A DNA stretch of 64,000 nucleotides from an uncultured Bacilli bacterium (GCA_910584655.1 CAJUBJ010000004.1:1-64000), one strand, 5' to 3'. Positions 26,168-34,483 are shown, counted from the first letter of the stretch. The notes: a model not told the origin generated them from the sequence alone. Made by a program: numbers and translations.

Positions 26168-26932
26168 ATGAAATACAATATTAATACATTGGTAGTATGC
26201 AGTAACGAAGAGTTAGTAAAAATCAAGAAAGAAGTTAGTCAGATATCAACTGAGGTCAATATAAAATATGCTGTAGAAACTTACAAAGAAGCACTAACAA
26301 TAATAAATGATACCAAATCAAACTTAGATGCTATAATAATCGATGGAACTCTTAAAGAAGAAAATATTCTAGCACTATTAACTGGATATAAAAACGAAGT
26401 ACTATTATCTAGAACAATAATTTTAGATAATATAAAGTTAGATTGTTATAATTTGTCTGCATCAAATTATCAAATATTTAATGTAATTCCTAAAAACTAT
26501 AAAGCTGAAGAACTAGTTATATCTTTAAGAGAAATAAAGAATAAACAAGAAAAATATAACTTCTTAAAAATATCTATATATGATAAAGTAGCTGAAATTT
26601 TAAAGAAATTAGGTATTGCACCAGATAAAAATGGTTTTCATTATCTAAGAAAAGCTATATATGAATGTTATTTAGATCCATCTTTATTAACTTCTATAAC
26701 TAAAGAAATATATCCTATGCTAGCACATTCTTTTGATAAGAAAGAAAGTTGTATTGAAAGGTCAATAAGAAGTGCAATAGAAACTGGTTGGGATAGAGGA
26801 AACTATGAATATTCAAATGAACTATTTTCTAATTGCGTTGATTATGAATATAAAACAAAACCAACTAATGGAGAATTTATAGCAATTATTGTTGATAAAT
26901 TAATGATGGAAGAAGGCAGAACTGCCTATTAA
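26168..26932 (+). CDS. Spo0A-like response regulator with degenerate receiver
   Basis: The C-terminal half (about residues 135-250) closely follows the Spo0A DNA-binding domain: ILKKLGIAP, YLRKAIYECY, ITKEIYPMLA, the recognition-helix region ERSIRSAIETGWDRGN and KPTNGEFIAIIVDKL. The N-terminal half (1-125) looks like a receiver and keeps Asp59 at the phosphorylation position. The acidic pair that binds magnesium (DD in Spo0A) is replaced by Cys11-Ser12. Spo0A is the master switch of sporulation; this copy may work without phosphorylation. The start follows AGATAGG. It sits 69 bases after tpiA and has its own terminator, so it may ride on the glycolytic transcript. Confidence 0.85.
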   Translation: MKYNINTLVVCSNEELVKIKKEVSQISTEVNIKYAVETYKEALTIINDTKSNLDAIIIDGTLKEENILALLTGYKNEVLLSRTIILDNIKLDCYNLSASNYQIFNVIPKNYKAEELVISLREIKNKQEKYNFLKISIYDKVAEILKKLGIAPDKNGFHYLRKAIYECYLDPSLLTSITKEIYPMLAHSFDKKESCIERSIRSAIETGWDRGNYEYSNELFSNCVDYEYKTKPTNGEFIAIIVDKLMMEEGRTAY

Positions 26933-26940
26933 TATAGAGG

Positions 26941-26975
26941 GAAATCACAAGTCTCTTGTAATTTCTTTTTTTTTT
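26941..26975 (+). terminator. Terminator after the Spo0A-like gene
   Basis: An 11-bp stem with one mismatch (26941-26951 with 26955-26965) and a 3-base loop is followed by ten T. It ends the pgk-tpiA-regulator transcript. Confidence 0.85.
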
Positions 26976-26976
26976 A

Positions 26977-26985
26977 TGCTATTAT
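26977..26985 (+). promoter_or_regulatory. gpmI-like promoter, extended -10
   Basis: TGCTATTAT sits 18 bases before the start codon, directly after the terminator, so this gene has its own promoter. Confidence 0.5.
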
Positions 26986-27003
26986 GAATAGGGAGACTTG
27001 CTT

Positions 27004-28509
27004 ATGAAAAAGATTTTAACAATAATTCTAGATGGTTTTGGAATGCGTGAGGATATTTATGGTAATGCTATTAAAAATGCTGGAATGAATAATTTTATAA
27101 ATTTGTGGAATAATTATCCTCATTGTCTACTTAAAGCAAGTGGCTTGGCTGTTGGACTTCCTGATAAACAATGTGGAAATAGTAAAATAGGTCATGAAAT
27201 AATTGGAACAGGAAGAAAAATAAAAACTAAATTATCTGTTATTGACGAAGCATGTAAAAAGAAATCGCTAAAGTACAATAATAAATTTGTTGAAATGTCA
27301 AAAGAATTAAAAGCTCATCCACAACGCAAACTTCATATAATACATCTTTTATCAGATGGCGGAGTTTCATCAAATATTAACCACTTAAAATGCTTTTTGG
27401 ATGAAGCCGCAGAAAGTAAAATAGAAAATAAAATATATTTGCATCTTGTTGCAGATGGAAGAGATTCCAACAAATATAGTACTAACAATTATATAAATGA
27501 AATAAAAGGATATATAACAGATAATGTTCATCTAGCTTCTGTATGTGGTAGATATTATGCTTTGGATGAAACAAGTGATTATAAAAGGACAAAAATGTAC
27601 TATGAATTGTTGTTTGATGGACATGGTATAAATGCTGTTAATATGCCTAGAGTAATAGAAAAATGTTATGAAAAAAAATTATCTGATGAATATTTGCCTC
27701 CATTAAAAGCACAAGACTTTATACCACTAGATGATAATGATGTTTTAATATTTTTAAACTTTGACAAAGAAAATCAATTACAAATATTAAATGCTATATG
27801 TAGCAAAGACTTTATTGAATTTGATACCTATAACAAAAACATCTCAGTTTATAGTCTTTATGAAATAGATAGAGAAATAAATAAAAATTATTTTTTTGAA
27901 AATATTACATATAATAAGACACTTTCAGAATATCTATCAGAATTAGGACTTTCCCAAGCTTATATATATGAAAGTATAAAATCAGCTTCAATGAATTATT
28001 ATTTAAATGGAGCGAGATATTTAAAGCTAGAAAATTGTGATAAATATTGCATTGATTCAATTACTGTAGATAGTTTCGATGTAAAACCAGAAATGAATGC
28101 ATTGTCAATTGCTAAAACAGCAATAAAATGTATGGAAAAAGATTATGACTTTATACTTGTTAATTTTGCAAATCCAGATGAAGTAGGTCATACAGGTAAT
28201 TATCAAGCAACAATTAATGGACTACAAGCAATAGATGTTTGCCTAGGCAAAATAATTGAAGTAGCAGATGAAAATTTTTATAAAGTAGTCATTGTTTCTA
28301 GTCATGGTAAAGCAGATACAATAATAGATAGAGAAAACAATATAGTAACTAAAAATACAATAAGTCCTGTTCCTTTTATAATTGCTGACAAAAAAATTAA
28401 ACTAAATAATGGATTCTTAACTAGTTTTGCACCAACTCTTTTAAAATACATGGATATTGCAGTTCCTAAAGAGATGAAAGAAGCAGAAATTTTGATAGAA
28501 AAGACATAA
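27004..28509 (+). CDS. GpmI-like 2,3-bisphosphoglycerate-independent phosphoglycerate mutase, divergent
   Basis: The 501-residue protein has the GpmI layout: ILDGFG with Asp10, the phospho-serine loop GNSKIGH with Ser60, VADGRDS, CGRYYALDE, and PDEVGHTG with Asp392 and His396. The family's later metal motifs differ. The usual T-A-D-H is V-S-S-H (Asp to Ser433), the usual A-H-T is K-N-T (His to Asn451), and the R-P-D-R substrate motif is D-K-E-N. By alignment from memory, at least two metal ligands and two substrate arginines are lost, so the enzyme may be inactive or changed in function. The frame is intact and full length, which argues against simple decay. The start at 27004 follows AGGGAGA. 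Confidence 0.8.
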   Translation: MKKILTIILDGFGMREDIYGNAIKNAGMNNFINLWNNYPHCLLKASGLAVGLPDKQCGNSKIGHEIIGTGRKIKTKLSVIDEACKKKSLKYNNKFVEMSKELKAHPQRKLHIIHLLSDGGVSSNINHLKCFLDEAAESKIENKIYLHLVADGRDSNKYSTNNYINEIKGYITDNVHLASVCGRYYALDETSDYKRTKMYYELLFDGHGINAVNMPRVIEKCYEKKLSDEYLPPLKAQDFIPLDDNDVLIFLNFDKENQLQILNAICSKDFIEFDTYNKNISVYSLYEIDREINKNYFFENITYNKTLSEYLSELGLSQAYIYESIKSASMNYYLNGARYLKLENCDKYCIDSITVDSFDVKPEMNALSIAKTAIKCMEKDYDFILVNFANPDEVGHTGNYQATINGLQAIDVCLGKIIEVADENFYKVVIVSSHGKADTIIDRENNIVTKNTISPVPFIIADKKIKLNNGFLTSFAPTLLKYMDIAVPKEMKEAEILIEKT

Positions 28510-28515
28510 AAATTT

Positions 28516-28541
28516 AGAAAGTAATTTTACTTTCTTTTTTT
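28516..28541 (+). terminator. Terminator after the gpmI-like gene
   Basis: A perfect 9-bp stem AGAAAGTAA with its complement is followed by T-rich sequence. Confidence 0.8.
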
Positions 28542-28579
28542 ATGCATATTAAAAAAAATAAAAAAAATTTAACTTTTAC

Positions 28580-28608
28580 TTGATTTTATAAGGCATGCTT
28601 GCTATAAT
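28580..28608 (+). promoter_or_regulatory. Promoter of the S10 ribosomal operon
   Basis: TTGATT and TATAAT are exactly 17 bases apart and the -10 is extended (TGCTATAAT). This is a strong sigma-A promoter, as expected for ribosomal genes. Confidence 0.85.
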
Positions 28609-28614
28609 GGAAAC

Positions 28615-28742
28615 TGTATGACTGCGTAGATGTGTGAGGTTGCCGATACGCTAGGAGATGTTGTTAGATATTTTCTTGAGATCGGGTAATTCATTACGGA
28701 GCGAGCCTATACTCAGATATAGACGAAAGGAGAAATGACAAA
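28615..28742 (+). promoter_or_regulatory. Structured 5' leader of the S10 operon
   Basis: About 125 bases lie between the promoter and rpsJ, markedly more GC-rich than the flanks and without an open frame. In Firmicutes the S10 operon leader is a binding site for autoregulation by L4, and this leader is in the right place. I did not fold it, so the assignment to that class is inferred from position and composition. Confidence 0.5.
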
Positions 28743-29048
28743 ATGTCAAGTAACAAAGTTCGTATTACTCTAAAAGCTTACGATCATAGAGTTCTAGATC
28801 AAGCTTGCGGAAAAATAGTTGAAACTGTTAAAAGAACTGGGGGAGAAGTTGTTGGTCCAGTACCTCTACCTACTGATGTAGAAAAAGTAACTGTACTAAG
28901 AGCTGTACACAAATACAAAGACTCTAGAGAACAATTTGAAAGTCGTACTCATAAGAGACTTATAGATATTAAAAACCCAACAAAAGAAACTGTTGAAGCA
29001 CTTGCTCACTTAGATATTCCAAGTGGTGTTGCTATTAACATAAAATAA
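28743..29048 (+). CDS. rpsJ: 30S ribosomal protein S10
   Basis: S10 is part of the 30S head and, as NusE, also joins antitermination complexes with NusB. The 101-residue protein has the family stretches RITLKAYDHR and GPVPLPT, and ends with IPSGVAINIK. It is the first gene of the S10-spc-alpha superoperon, with an AAAGGAG site. Confidence 0.98.
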   Translation: MSSNKVRITLKAYDHRVLDQACGKIVETVKRTGGEVVGPVPLPTDVEKVTVLRAVHKYKDSREQFESRTHKRLIDIKNPTKETVEALAHLDIPSGVAINIK

Positions 29049-29072
29049 TAAAATATATACGGAGGTAAAGAA

Positions 29073-29843
29073 ATGAAAGGAATCTTAGGACGTAAAGTCG
29101 GAATGACTCAAGTCTTTACAAAAGATGGAAAACTTGTTCCTGTAACTGTTGTATCAGTTGAACCAAACGTTGTTACACAAGTTAAAACAACAGATACTGA
29201 TGGATATAATGCAATCCAATTAGCTACAGTGGACAAAAAAGAAAAAAACGCTACTAAAGCAAGCGTTGGTCATGCTAAAAAAGCAAACACAACTCCTAAG
29301 CGCTACTTAAAAGAAATTCGTGATTACGAAGGTACTTATAACTTAGGAGATACTATTAGCGCTGATGTTTTCGCTGCTGGTGAATATGTTGACGTTACTG
29401 GTACAAGTAAAGGACATGGTACTCAAGGTGTTATCAAACGTTGGAATCAATCAAGAGGTCCAATGGCACATGGTTCACGTTATCACAGAAGACCAGGTTC
29501 AATGGGAACAATGCTTCCAATGCACGTTCTTAAAGGTAAGAAATTACCAGGACATATGGGTGTTGAAACAACAACAATCCAAAACCTAGAAATTATCGAA
29601 GTAAATGCTGCAGAAAATTATATTTTAGTTAGTGGAAATATTCCAGGAGCTAAACAATCTTTAGTTTTAATTAAAACAGCTGTTAAGAAAAACGGTTCTG
29701 CTGAACCTAAAGAAATCTTAAGCTATGTTGAAGAAACAGTTGTTGATGAAGTTGTAGAAAGTGAAAAAGTTGAAGAAGTAGTAGAAACTGCTGAAGTAAC
29801 TGAAGAAGCTGCTACTGAAGAAAACCAAGGAGAAAGTAAGTAA
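29073..29843 (+). CDS. rplC: 50S ribosomal protein L3 with acidic C-terminal tail
   Basis: L3 folds next to the peptidyl transferase centre. Residues 1-210 are a normal L3, with MKGILGRKVGMTQ at the start and the GTQGVIKRWNQ and SMGTMLPMHVLKGKKLPGHMG segments. The protein is 256 residues, about 45 longer than usual. The extra C-terminal part (from about residue 212) is Glu/Val/Thr-rich and strongly acidic, and ends GESK. The frame and stop are clear, so this is a real extension. Confidence 0.97.
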   Translation: MKGILGRKVGMTQVFTKDGKLVPVTVVSVEPNVVTQVKTTDTDGYNAIQLATVDKKEKNATKASVGHAKKANTTPKRYLKEIRDYEGTYNLGDTISADVFAAGEYVDVTGTSKGHGTQGVIKRWNQSRGPMAHGSRYHRRPGSMGTMLPMHVLKGKKLPGHMGVETTTIQNLEIIEVNAAENYILVSGNIPGAKQSLVLIKTAVKKNGSAEPKEILSYVEETVVDEVVESEKVEEVVETAEVTEEAATEENQGESK

Positions 29844-29866
29844 TTTACTTAGAAAGGTGATCTAAT

Positions 29867-30490
29867 ATGGCAAAAATACAATTAATTAATGTAAAAGGCG
29901 AAAAACTAAAAGATTTAACTTTAGCTGACAGTGTTTGGAATATCGAAGCAAATGACATCGTTCTAAAAAAAGCTATCGATTTACAATTAGCTGCAACTAG
30001 ACAAGGAACTGCAAAAACTAAAACTCGTTCAGAAGTTTCTGGTGGCGGAAGAAAACCATGGAGACAAAAAGGTACAGGTAGAGCTCGTCAAGGTTCTATC
30101 AGAGCTACTCAATGGCGTGGAGGTGGAATCGCTGGTGGAGTTACTCCAAGAGATTACACATTCCAAATCAATAGAAAAGAAAGAGTTCTTGCTCTTAAAA
30201 GTGCTTTAACTCACAAATTCCAAGAAAAAGAATTGGTAGTTGTTGACACAATTACACTAGATACATTAAAGACTAAAACAGTTAAAGATATAATGGCTAC
30301 ATTAAAATTAACTGGAAAAGTTTTATTCGTAACTGGCGAAGACAATGAAAATTTATACATGGCAACAAGAAATTTAGGATATGCATATAACATTAATGCA
30401 GACGAAATTAATTGCTATGACTTAGTAAATGCTGACATCGTAGTATGCGATGAAAAAGCTGTAGAAGTAATTGAAGGGGGACTTAAATAA
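29867..30490 (+). CDS. rplD: 50S ribosomal protein L4
   Basis: L4 lines the exit tunnel with L22 and in some bacteria represses its own operon. The 207-residue protein has the tunnel-loop signature GGGRKPWRQKGTGRARQGS near residues 59-77. It follows rplC by 23 bases with AAAGGTGAT, and its stop overlaps the rplW start (TAATG). Confidence 0.98.
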   Translation: MAKIQLINVKGEKLKDLTLADSVWNIEANDIVLKKAIDLQLAATRQGTAKTKTRSEVSGGGRKPWRQKGTGRARQGSIRATQWRGGGIAGGVTPRDYTFQINRKERVLALKSALTHKFQEKELVVVDTITLDTLKTKTVKDIMATLKLTGKVLFVTGEDNENLYMATRNLGYAYNINADEINCYDLVNADIVVCDEKAVEVIEGGLK

Positions 30491-30765
30491 TGAAAGATTA
30501 TACTGATATTATTATTGCACCTGTAATTACAGAAAAGGCTGCTATTCAAGCAGAAACTAATGTATATACATTCAAAGTTGCTGCTGATGCAAATAAAATA
30601 GAAATCAAAAAAGCTATCGAAGAAGCTTTTGGTGTTAAAGTAGTTAAAGTTAATACTTTAAACACAAAATCTAAAGCTAAAAGAGTTGGTAGATACGCTG
30701 GAAAAACTAAAACTTATAAAAAAGCGTTCATCACTTTAGCTGATGGCGAAAAAATAGAACTATAG
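30490..30765 (+). CDS. rplW: 50S ribosomal protein L23
   Basis: L23 sits at the tunnel exit, where trigger factor and SRP dock. The 91-residue protein has IIAPVITEKA, VKVVKVNTL and the closing KKAFITLADGEKIEL. The start overlaps the rplD stop and an AAGGGGG site lies inside rplD. Confidence 0.97.
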   Translation: MKDYTDIIIAPVITEKAAIQAETNVYTFKVAADANKIEIKKAIEEAFGVKVVKVNTLNTKSKAKRVGRYAGKTKTYKKAFITLADGEKIEL

Positions 30766-30780
30766 GAGGAAATGAGTATT

Positions 30781-31611
30781 ATGGCAATAAAGAAATATAA
30801 TCCAACGACTAATGGTCGTCGTGGTATGACTACTTTAGCAAACAATGAAATAACTACTTCAACTCCTGAAAAATCTTTAGTTGTTTCTAAAACTAAAACA
30901 GGTGGAAGAAATAATCAAGGTAAAATGACAGTTCGTCACATTGGTGGAGGAGCTAAACAAAAATACAGAATCATCGATTTTAAAAGAAACAAAGTTGGTG
31001 TTACTGGTAAAGTAGCTACTATCGAATACGATCCAAATCGTAATGCAAATATCGCATTAATCAATTACAGAGATGGTGAAAAAAGATATATCATCGCTCC
31101 AAAAGATTTAAAAGTTGGATCAATTATCGAAGCTGGTGAAAATGCAGATATCAAAATTGGTAATGCATTACCACTTATGAACATTCCAGTTGGTACTACA
31201 ATTCATTGTATTGAACTACAACCTGGAAAAGGAGCTGCATTATGTAGAGCAGCAGGAACAAGTGCTCAAATTTTAGGACGTGAAGATAAATATGTTCTTA
31301 TCAGATTACAATCTGGTGAAACAAGAAAAGTTCTAGGAACATGTATGGCAACTATCGGAGTAGTTGGAAATGAAGACTACGAATTAGTTAACTGGGGTAA
31401 AGCAGGACGTACACGTCATTTAGGTATAAGACCTACAAACCGTGGATCTGTTATGAACCCTAATGACCACCCACATGGTGGTGGTGAAGGACGTACTCCA
31501 GTAGGACGTAAAGCACCAATGACTCCATGGGGTAAAAAAGCTATGGGTGTTAAGACTCGTAGTAGCAAGAAAAAATCTAGCAAGCTAATTGTTAGTCGTA
31601 AGAAAAAATAG
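30781..31611 (+). CDS. rplB: 50S ribosomal protein L2
   Basis: L2 binds 23S rRNA and supports subunit joining and peptidyl transfer. The 276-residue protein starts MAIKKYNPTTNGRRGM and has GRNNQGKMTVRH and the conserved NDHPHGGGEGR loop. I chose the ATG at 30781, eleven bases after AGGAGG; an in-frame ATG at 30772 is too close to that site. Confidence 0.98.
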   Translation: MAIKKYNPTTNGRRGMTTLANNEITTSTPEKSLVVSKTKTGGRNNQGKMTVRHIGGGAKQKYRIIDFKRNKVGVTGKVATIEYDPNRNANIALINYRDGEKRYIIAPKDLKVGSIIEAGENADIKIGNALPLMNIPVGTTIHCIELQPGKGAALCRAAGTSAQILGREDKYVLIRLQSGETRKVLGTCMATIGVVGNEDYELVNWGKAGRTRHLGIRPTNRGSVMNPNDHPHGGGEGRTPVGRKAPMTPWGKKAMGVKTRSSKKKSSKLIVSRKKK

Positions 31612-31624
31612 GAGGAAATAAATA

Positions 31625-31888
31625 ATGGCAAGAAGTTTAAAAAAGGGACCATATGTATTCGAAAGATTACTAAAAAAGGTTCAAGAATTAAATAAAAATA
31701 ATAAAAAAGAAGTTATTAAAACTTGGTCTCGTCGTTCAACTATTTATCCTGATTTCATTGGACATACAATAGCTGTTCACAATGGTAAAGAATTTATCCC
31801 AGTATACATTACTGAAGATATGGTTGGACACAAATTAGGCGAATTTGCATTAACTCGTAAATTCGGCGGACATGCTGGACAAAAGTAG
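31625..31888 (+). CDS. rpsS: 30S ribosomal protein S19
   Basis: S19 lies in the 30S head with S13. The 87-residue protein starts MARSLKKGPYV and contains TWSRRSTI, HNGKEFIPVYI and the closing TRKFGGHAGQK. An AGGAGG site precedes it by several bases. Confidence 0.98.
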   Translation: MARSLKKGPYVFERLLKKVQELNKNNKKEVIKTWSRRSTIYPDFIGHTIAVHNGKEFIPVYITEDMVGHKLGEFALTRKFGGHAGQK

Positions 31889-31906
31889 GAAAGGAGATAT
31901 AAGTAA

Positions 31907-32251
31907 ATGGAAACATATGCAATACATAAAGGCGCTATGATTGCTCCTCGTAAAGCAAGAATGACTCTTGATTTAGTTAGAGGAAAAGACATTCATACTG
32001 CACAAGGTATTTTAGAAAATACAAATACAAAAGCAAGCAGACTAATCCTTAAGGTTTTAAATTCTGCAGTTGCAAACGCTGTTAACAATTTCGGCGCAAA
32101 TGAATCTGATCTTGTTATCTCTGAATGCTACATCAACCCAGGACAAGTTCTAAAAAGAATCAAATTTGGTTCAAGAACAAAAGTTGATAGAAGAGATAAA
32201 AGAACAAGTCATATTACTGTAAAAGTATCTGATAATAAGGAGGCAAAATAG
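31907..32251 (+). CDS. rplV: 50S ribosomal protein L22
   Basis: L22 extends a beta hairpin into the exit tunnel. The 114-residue protein has the family start AIHKGAMIAPRKAR, the LDLVRGKD stretch and the C-terminal hairpin with RIKFGSRTKVDRRDKRTSHITV. A good AAAGGAG site precedes it. The TAG stop is one base before rpsC. Confidence 0.97.
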   Translation: METYAIHKGAMIAPRKARMTLDLVRGKDIHTAQGILENTNTKASRLILKVLNSAVANAVNNFGANESDLVISECYINPGQVLKRIKFGSRTKVDRRDKRTSHITVKVSDNKEAK

Positions 32252-32252
32252 T

Positions 32253-32933
32253 ATGGGACAAAAAGTTAATCCAATAGGACTAAGAGTTGGCGTTAATAAA
32301 GATTGGGAAGCTAACTGGTTTGCTGAGAAAAAAGATTTTGGTACTTTATTAAATAAAGATAATAAAATTCGTAAATACTTAGCTAACAAAATGAAAGACG
32401 CTGCTGTTGCATCTGTAGTTATTGAAAGAACTGCAAAAAGAACAGACGTTAAAATCTATACTGCTAAACCTGGTGTTATTATCGGACATGGCGGAGAAGA
32501 TATTGAAAAATTAAGAAATGAATTAAAGAAATTAGTAGATGAAGAAGTTTATGTTTCAATCATCGAAGTAAAAAATCCAGATTTAAATGCTAAATTAGTA
32601 GCAGAACAAATCGCACAACAAATTGAAGCTAGAGCACCTTTCAGAAGCGCTCAAAAGAGAGCTATCAGAAATACTATGAAAGCTGGAGCTAAAGGTATCA
32701 AAACTGCAGTTTCAGGAAGATTAGGTGGAGCTGAAATGGCACGTACAGAAGGTTATACTGAAGGTACTGTTCCATTACATACAATTAGAGCTGATATTGA
32801 CTATGCAATCGCAGAAGCTAATACAACTTATGGAAAAATTGGTGTAAAAGTATGGATTTACAAAGGTGAAATTCTTCCTACTAAGAAAGTAACGAAGGGA
32901 GAGAACAAAGATGTTAATGCCAAAAAGAACTAA
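32253..32933 (+). CDS. rpsC: 30S ribosomal protein S3
   Basis: S3 forms part of the mRNA entry tunnel. The 226-residue protein starts MGQKVNPIGLR, has the KH domain with PGVIIGHGGEDIE and the C-terminal TAVSGRLGGAEMARTE and GKIGVKVWIYKGE stretches. Its last 23 bases overlap rplP. Confidence 0.98.
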   Translation: MGQKVNPIGLRVGVNKDWEANWFAEKKDFGTLLNKDNKIRKYLANKMKDAAVASVVIERTAKRTDVKIYTAKPGVIIGHGGEDIEKLRNELKKLVDEEVYVSIIEVKNPDLNAKLVAEQIAQQIEARAPFRSAQKRAIRNTMKAGAKGIKTAVSGRLGGAEMARTEGYTEGTVPLHTIRADIDYAIAEANTTYGKIGVKVWIYKGEILPTKKVTKGENKDVNAKKN

Positions 32934-33345
32934 GTATCGTAAACAACATCGTTTATCATACGAAGGTTATGCAAAAGGAAATACTGAACTTAATTTTGGC
33001 GAATACGGATTAATGGCTCGTGAAGGTGCTTACATTACAGCACAACAAATCGAAGCTGCACGTATTGCAATGACTCGTTTTATGAAACGTGGTGGAAAAG
33101 TATGGATTAACATCTTCCCACATTTACCATTAACTAAGAAACCTCTTGGTGTTCGTCAAGGTAAAGGTAAAGGTAACGTTGAACAATACGTAGCTGTTGT
33201 TAAAAAAGGAAAAATTATGTTCGAAGTTGGTGGCGTAAGCGAAGAAATCGCTAGAGAAGCTTTAAGACTTGCTTCACACAAACTTCCAGTAACTTGCAAA
33301 ATAGTTAAGAAAGAAAACAAAGGTGGTGAATCTAATGAAGGTTAA
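32911..33345 (+). CDS. rplP: 50S ribosomal protein L16
   Basis: L16 sits by the A site. The 144-residue protein starts MLMPKRTKYRKQHR, has EYGLMAREGAYITAQQIEAAR and the loop RGGKVWINIFPHLPLTKKPL. The start at 32911 matches the universal MLMPK opening and lies inside the end of rpsC, with GGGAGAG as binding site. Confidence 0.98.
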   Translation: MLMPKRTKYRKQHRLSYEGYAKGNTELNFGEYGLMAREGAYITAQQIEAARIAMTRFMKRGGKVWINIFPHLPLTKKPLGVRQGKGKGNVEQYVAVVKKGKIMFEVGGVSEEIAREALRLASHKLPVTCKIVKKENKGGESNEG

Positions 33346-33547
33346 TGAAATCGTTAAAGAACTAAGAGCTTTATCAGATGAAGAATTAGTTGCAAAAATT
33401 AAAGAGTCAAAAAAAGAATTATTCGATCTTAGATTAAAACAATCAACTGGTTCATTAGAACAACCATCTAAGATTCGTGAATTAAGAAAGAACGTTGCTA
33501 GAATGAAGACTATCCTAGCAGAAAGAGAAAATGGAGGCGAAAAATAA
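33335..33547 (+). CDS. rpmC: 50S ribosomal protein L29
   Basis: L29 is a helical protein near the tunnel exit. The 70-residue protein starts MKVNEIVKELR and has DLRLKQSTGSLEQPSKIRELRKNVAR. ATG at 33335 lies after AGGTGG; the GTG at 33323 is upstream of that site. It overlaps the end of rplP by 11 bases and the start of rpsQ by one. Confidence 0.96.
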   Translation: MKVNEIVKELRALSDEELVAKIKESKKELFDLRLKQSTGSLEQPSKIRELRKNVARMKTILAERENGGEK

Positions 33548-33807
33548 TGGCAGAAACTAAAAAAACAACACTAGTTGGTAAAGTTGTAAGCGCAAAAAAT
33601 GACAAAACTATTACTGTTTTAGTTGAAACATATAAAAAGCATCCACTTTATGGAAAAAGAGTAAAATATTCTAAAAAATATACTGCTCATGATGAATTAA
33701 ACAAAGCTAAAGAAGGAGATACAGTTAAAATTAGTAGTACAAGACCATTATCAAAAACAAAAAGATATGAACTTGTTGAAGTACTAGTTGAAGCTGTAGT
33801 TCTATAG
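33547..33807 (+). CDS. rpsQ: 30S ribosomal protein S17
   Basis: S17 binds 16S rRNA early in assembly. The 86-residue protein has LVGKVVSAKNDKTITV, the KHPLYGKRV loop and KISSTRPLSKTKRYELV. The start overlaps the rpmC stop (TAATG) with GGAGG just upstream. Confidence 0.97.
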   Translation: MAETKKTTLVGKVVSAKNDKTITVLVETYKKHPLYGKRVKYSKKYTAHDELNKAKEGDTVKISSTRPLSKTKRYELVEVLVEAVVL

Positions 33808-33818
33808 GAGGTATCATT

Positions 33819-34187
33819 ATGGTAATGCAAGAAACAAGACTTAAAGTTGCTGATAACTCTGGAGCTCGTGAATTACTTGTTATTCAAGTAAAAGGCGGAA
33901 GTAAAGTTAAGAGCGGTAACATAGGTGATATCGTTATTGGAACAGTAAAAAAAGCTATTCCAAATAGTAATATTCCAAAAGGAAAAGTTGTTAAAGCTGT
34001 AATCGTTAGAACAGTTCAAGGTGTTAGAAGAGCTGATGGTTCATACATTAAATTTGATGATAATGCATGTGTACTAATTAAGGAAGATAAGAGTCCAATC
34101 GGAACAAGAGTTTTAGGACCTGTTGCTCGTGAACTACGTGAAAAAGATTTCATGAAAATTGTTTCACTTGCACCTGAAGTATTATAG
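33819..34187 (+). CDS. rplN: 50S ribosomal protein L14
   Basis: L14 contacts 16S rRNA across the subunit interface. The 122-residue protein has the conserved opening MQETRLKVADNSGAREL, VRRADGSYIKFDDNACVLI and GTRVLGPVARELR. The start follows AGGAGG. ATG at 33825 (second Met) is also possible and would drop two residues. Confidence 0.98.
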   Translation: MVMQETRLKVADNSGARELLVIQVKGGSKVKSGNIGDIVIGTVKKAIPNSNIPKGKVVKAVIVRTVQGVRRADGSYIKFDDNACVLIKEDKSPIGTRVLGPVARELREKDFMKIVSLAPEVL

Positions 34188-34199
34188 GAGGGGCTAAAT

Positions 34200-34472
34200 A
34201 TGAAAGTTAAAGTTGGAGATAATGTAAGAATTCTTGCTGGTAAAGATAGAGGCAAAGAAGGAAGAATAATCAAAACTCTTAGAAAAGACGACAAAGTTGT
34301 TGTTGAAGGAATTAATATAGTAAAAAAACATGTAAAACCAAATCGTATGAATGAAGTTGGATCTATCGTTGAGGTAGAAGCACCAATTCATGTATCTAAC
34401 GTTAAAGTAGTTGAAGAAACTAAAAAAGAAGCAAAAAAAACAACAAAAAAATCAGAAAAGAAAGCTAGTTAG
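34200..34472 (+). CDS. rplX: 50S ribosomal protein L24, short form
   Basis: L24 starts 50S assembly. Residues 1-70 are a normal KOW domain, with VRILAGKDRGKEGRI and VEAPIHVSNV. At 90 residues it is shorter than the usual 101-105. The family's usual C-terminal block after SNV is missing and is replaced by a Lys/Glu/Thr tail rich in KK. The frame is clear and the next gene begins 12 bases later. Confidence 0.95.
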   Translation: MKVKVGDNVRILAGKDRGKEGRIIKTLRKDDKVVVEGINIVKKHVKPNRMNEVGSIVEVEAPIHVSNVKVVEETKKEAKKTTKKSEKKAS

Positions 34473-34483
34473 AAGGTGTTGAT

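Noticed and set aside
27004..28509. gpmI-like gene as a pseudogene
   Set aside because: The frame is full length, with promoter, binding site and terminator, and many motifs are kept; only specific active-site residues differ.
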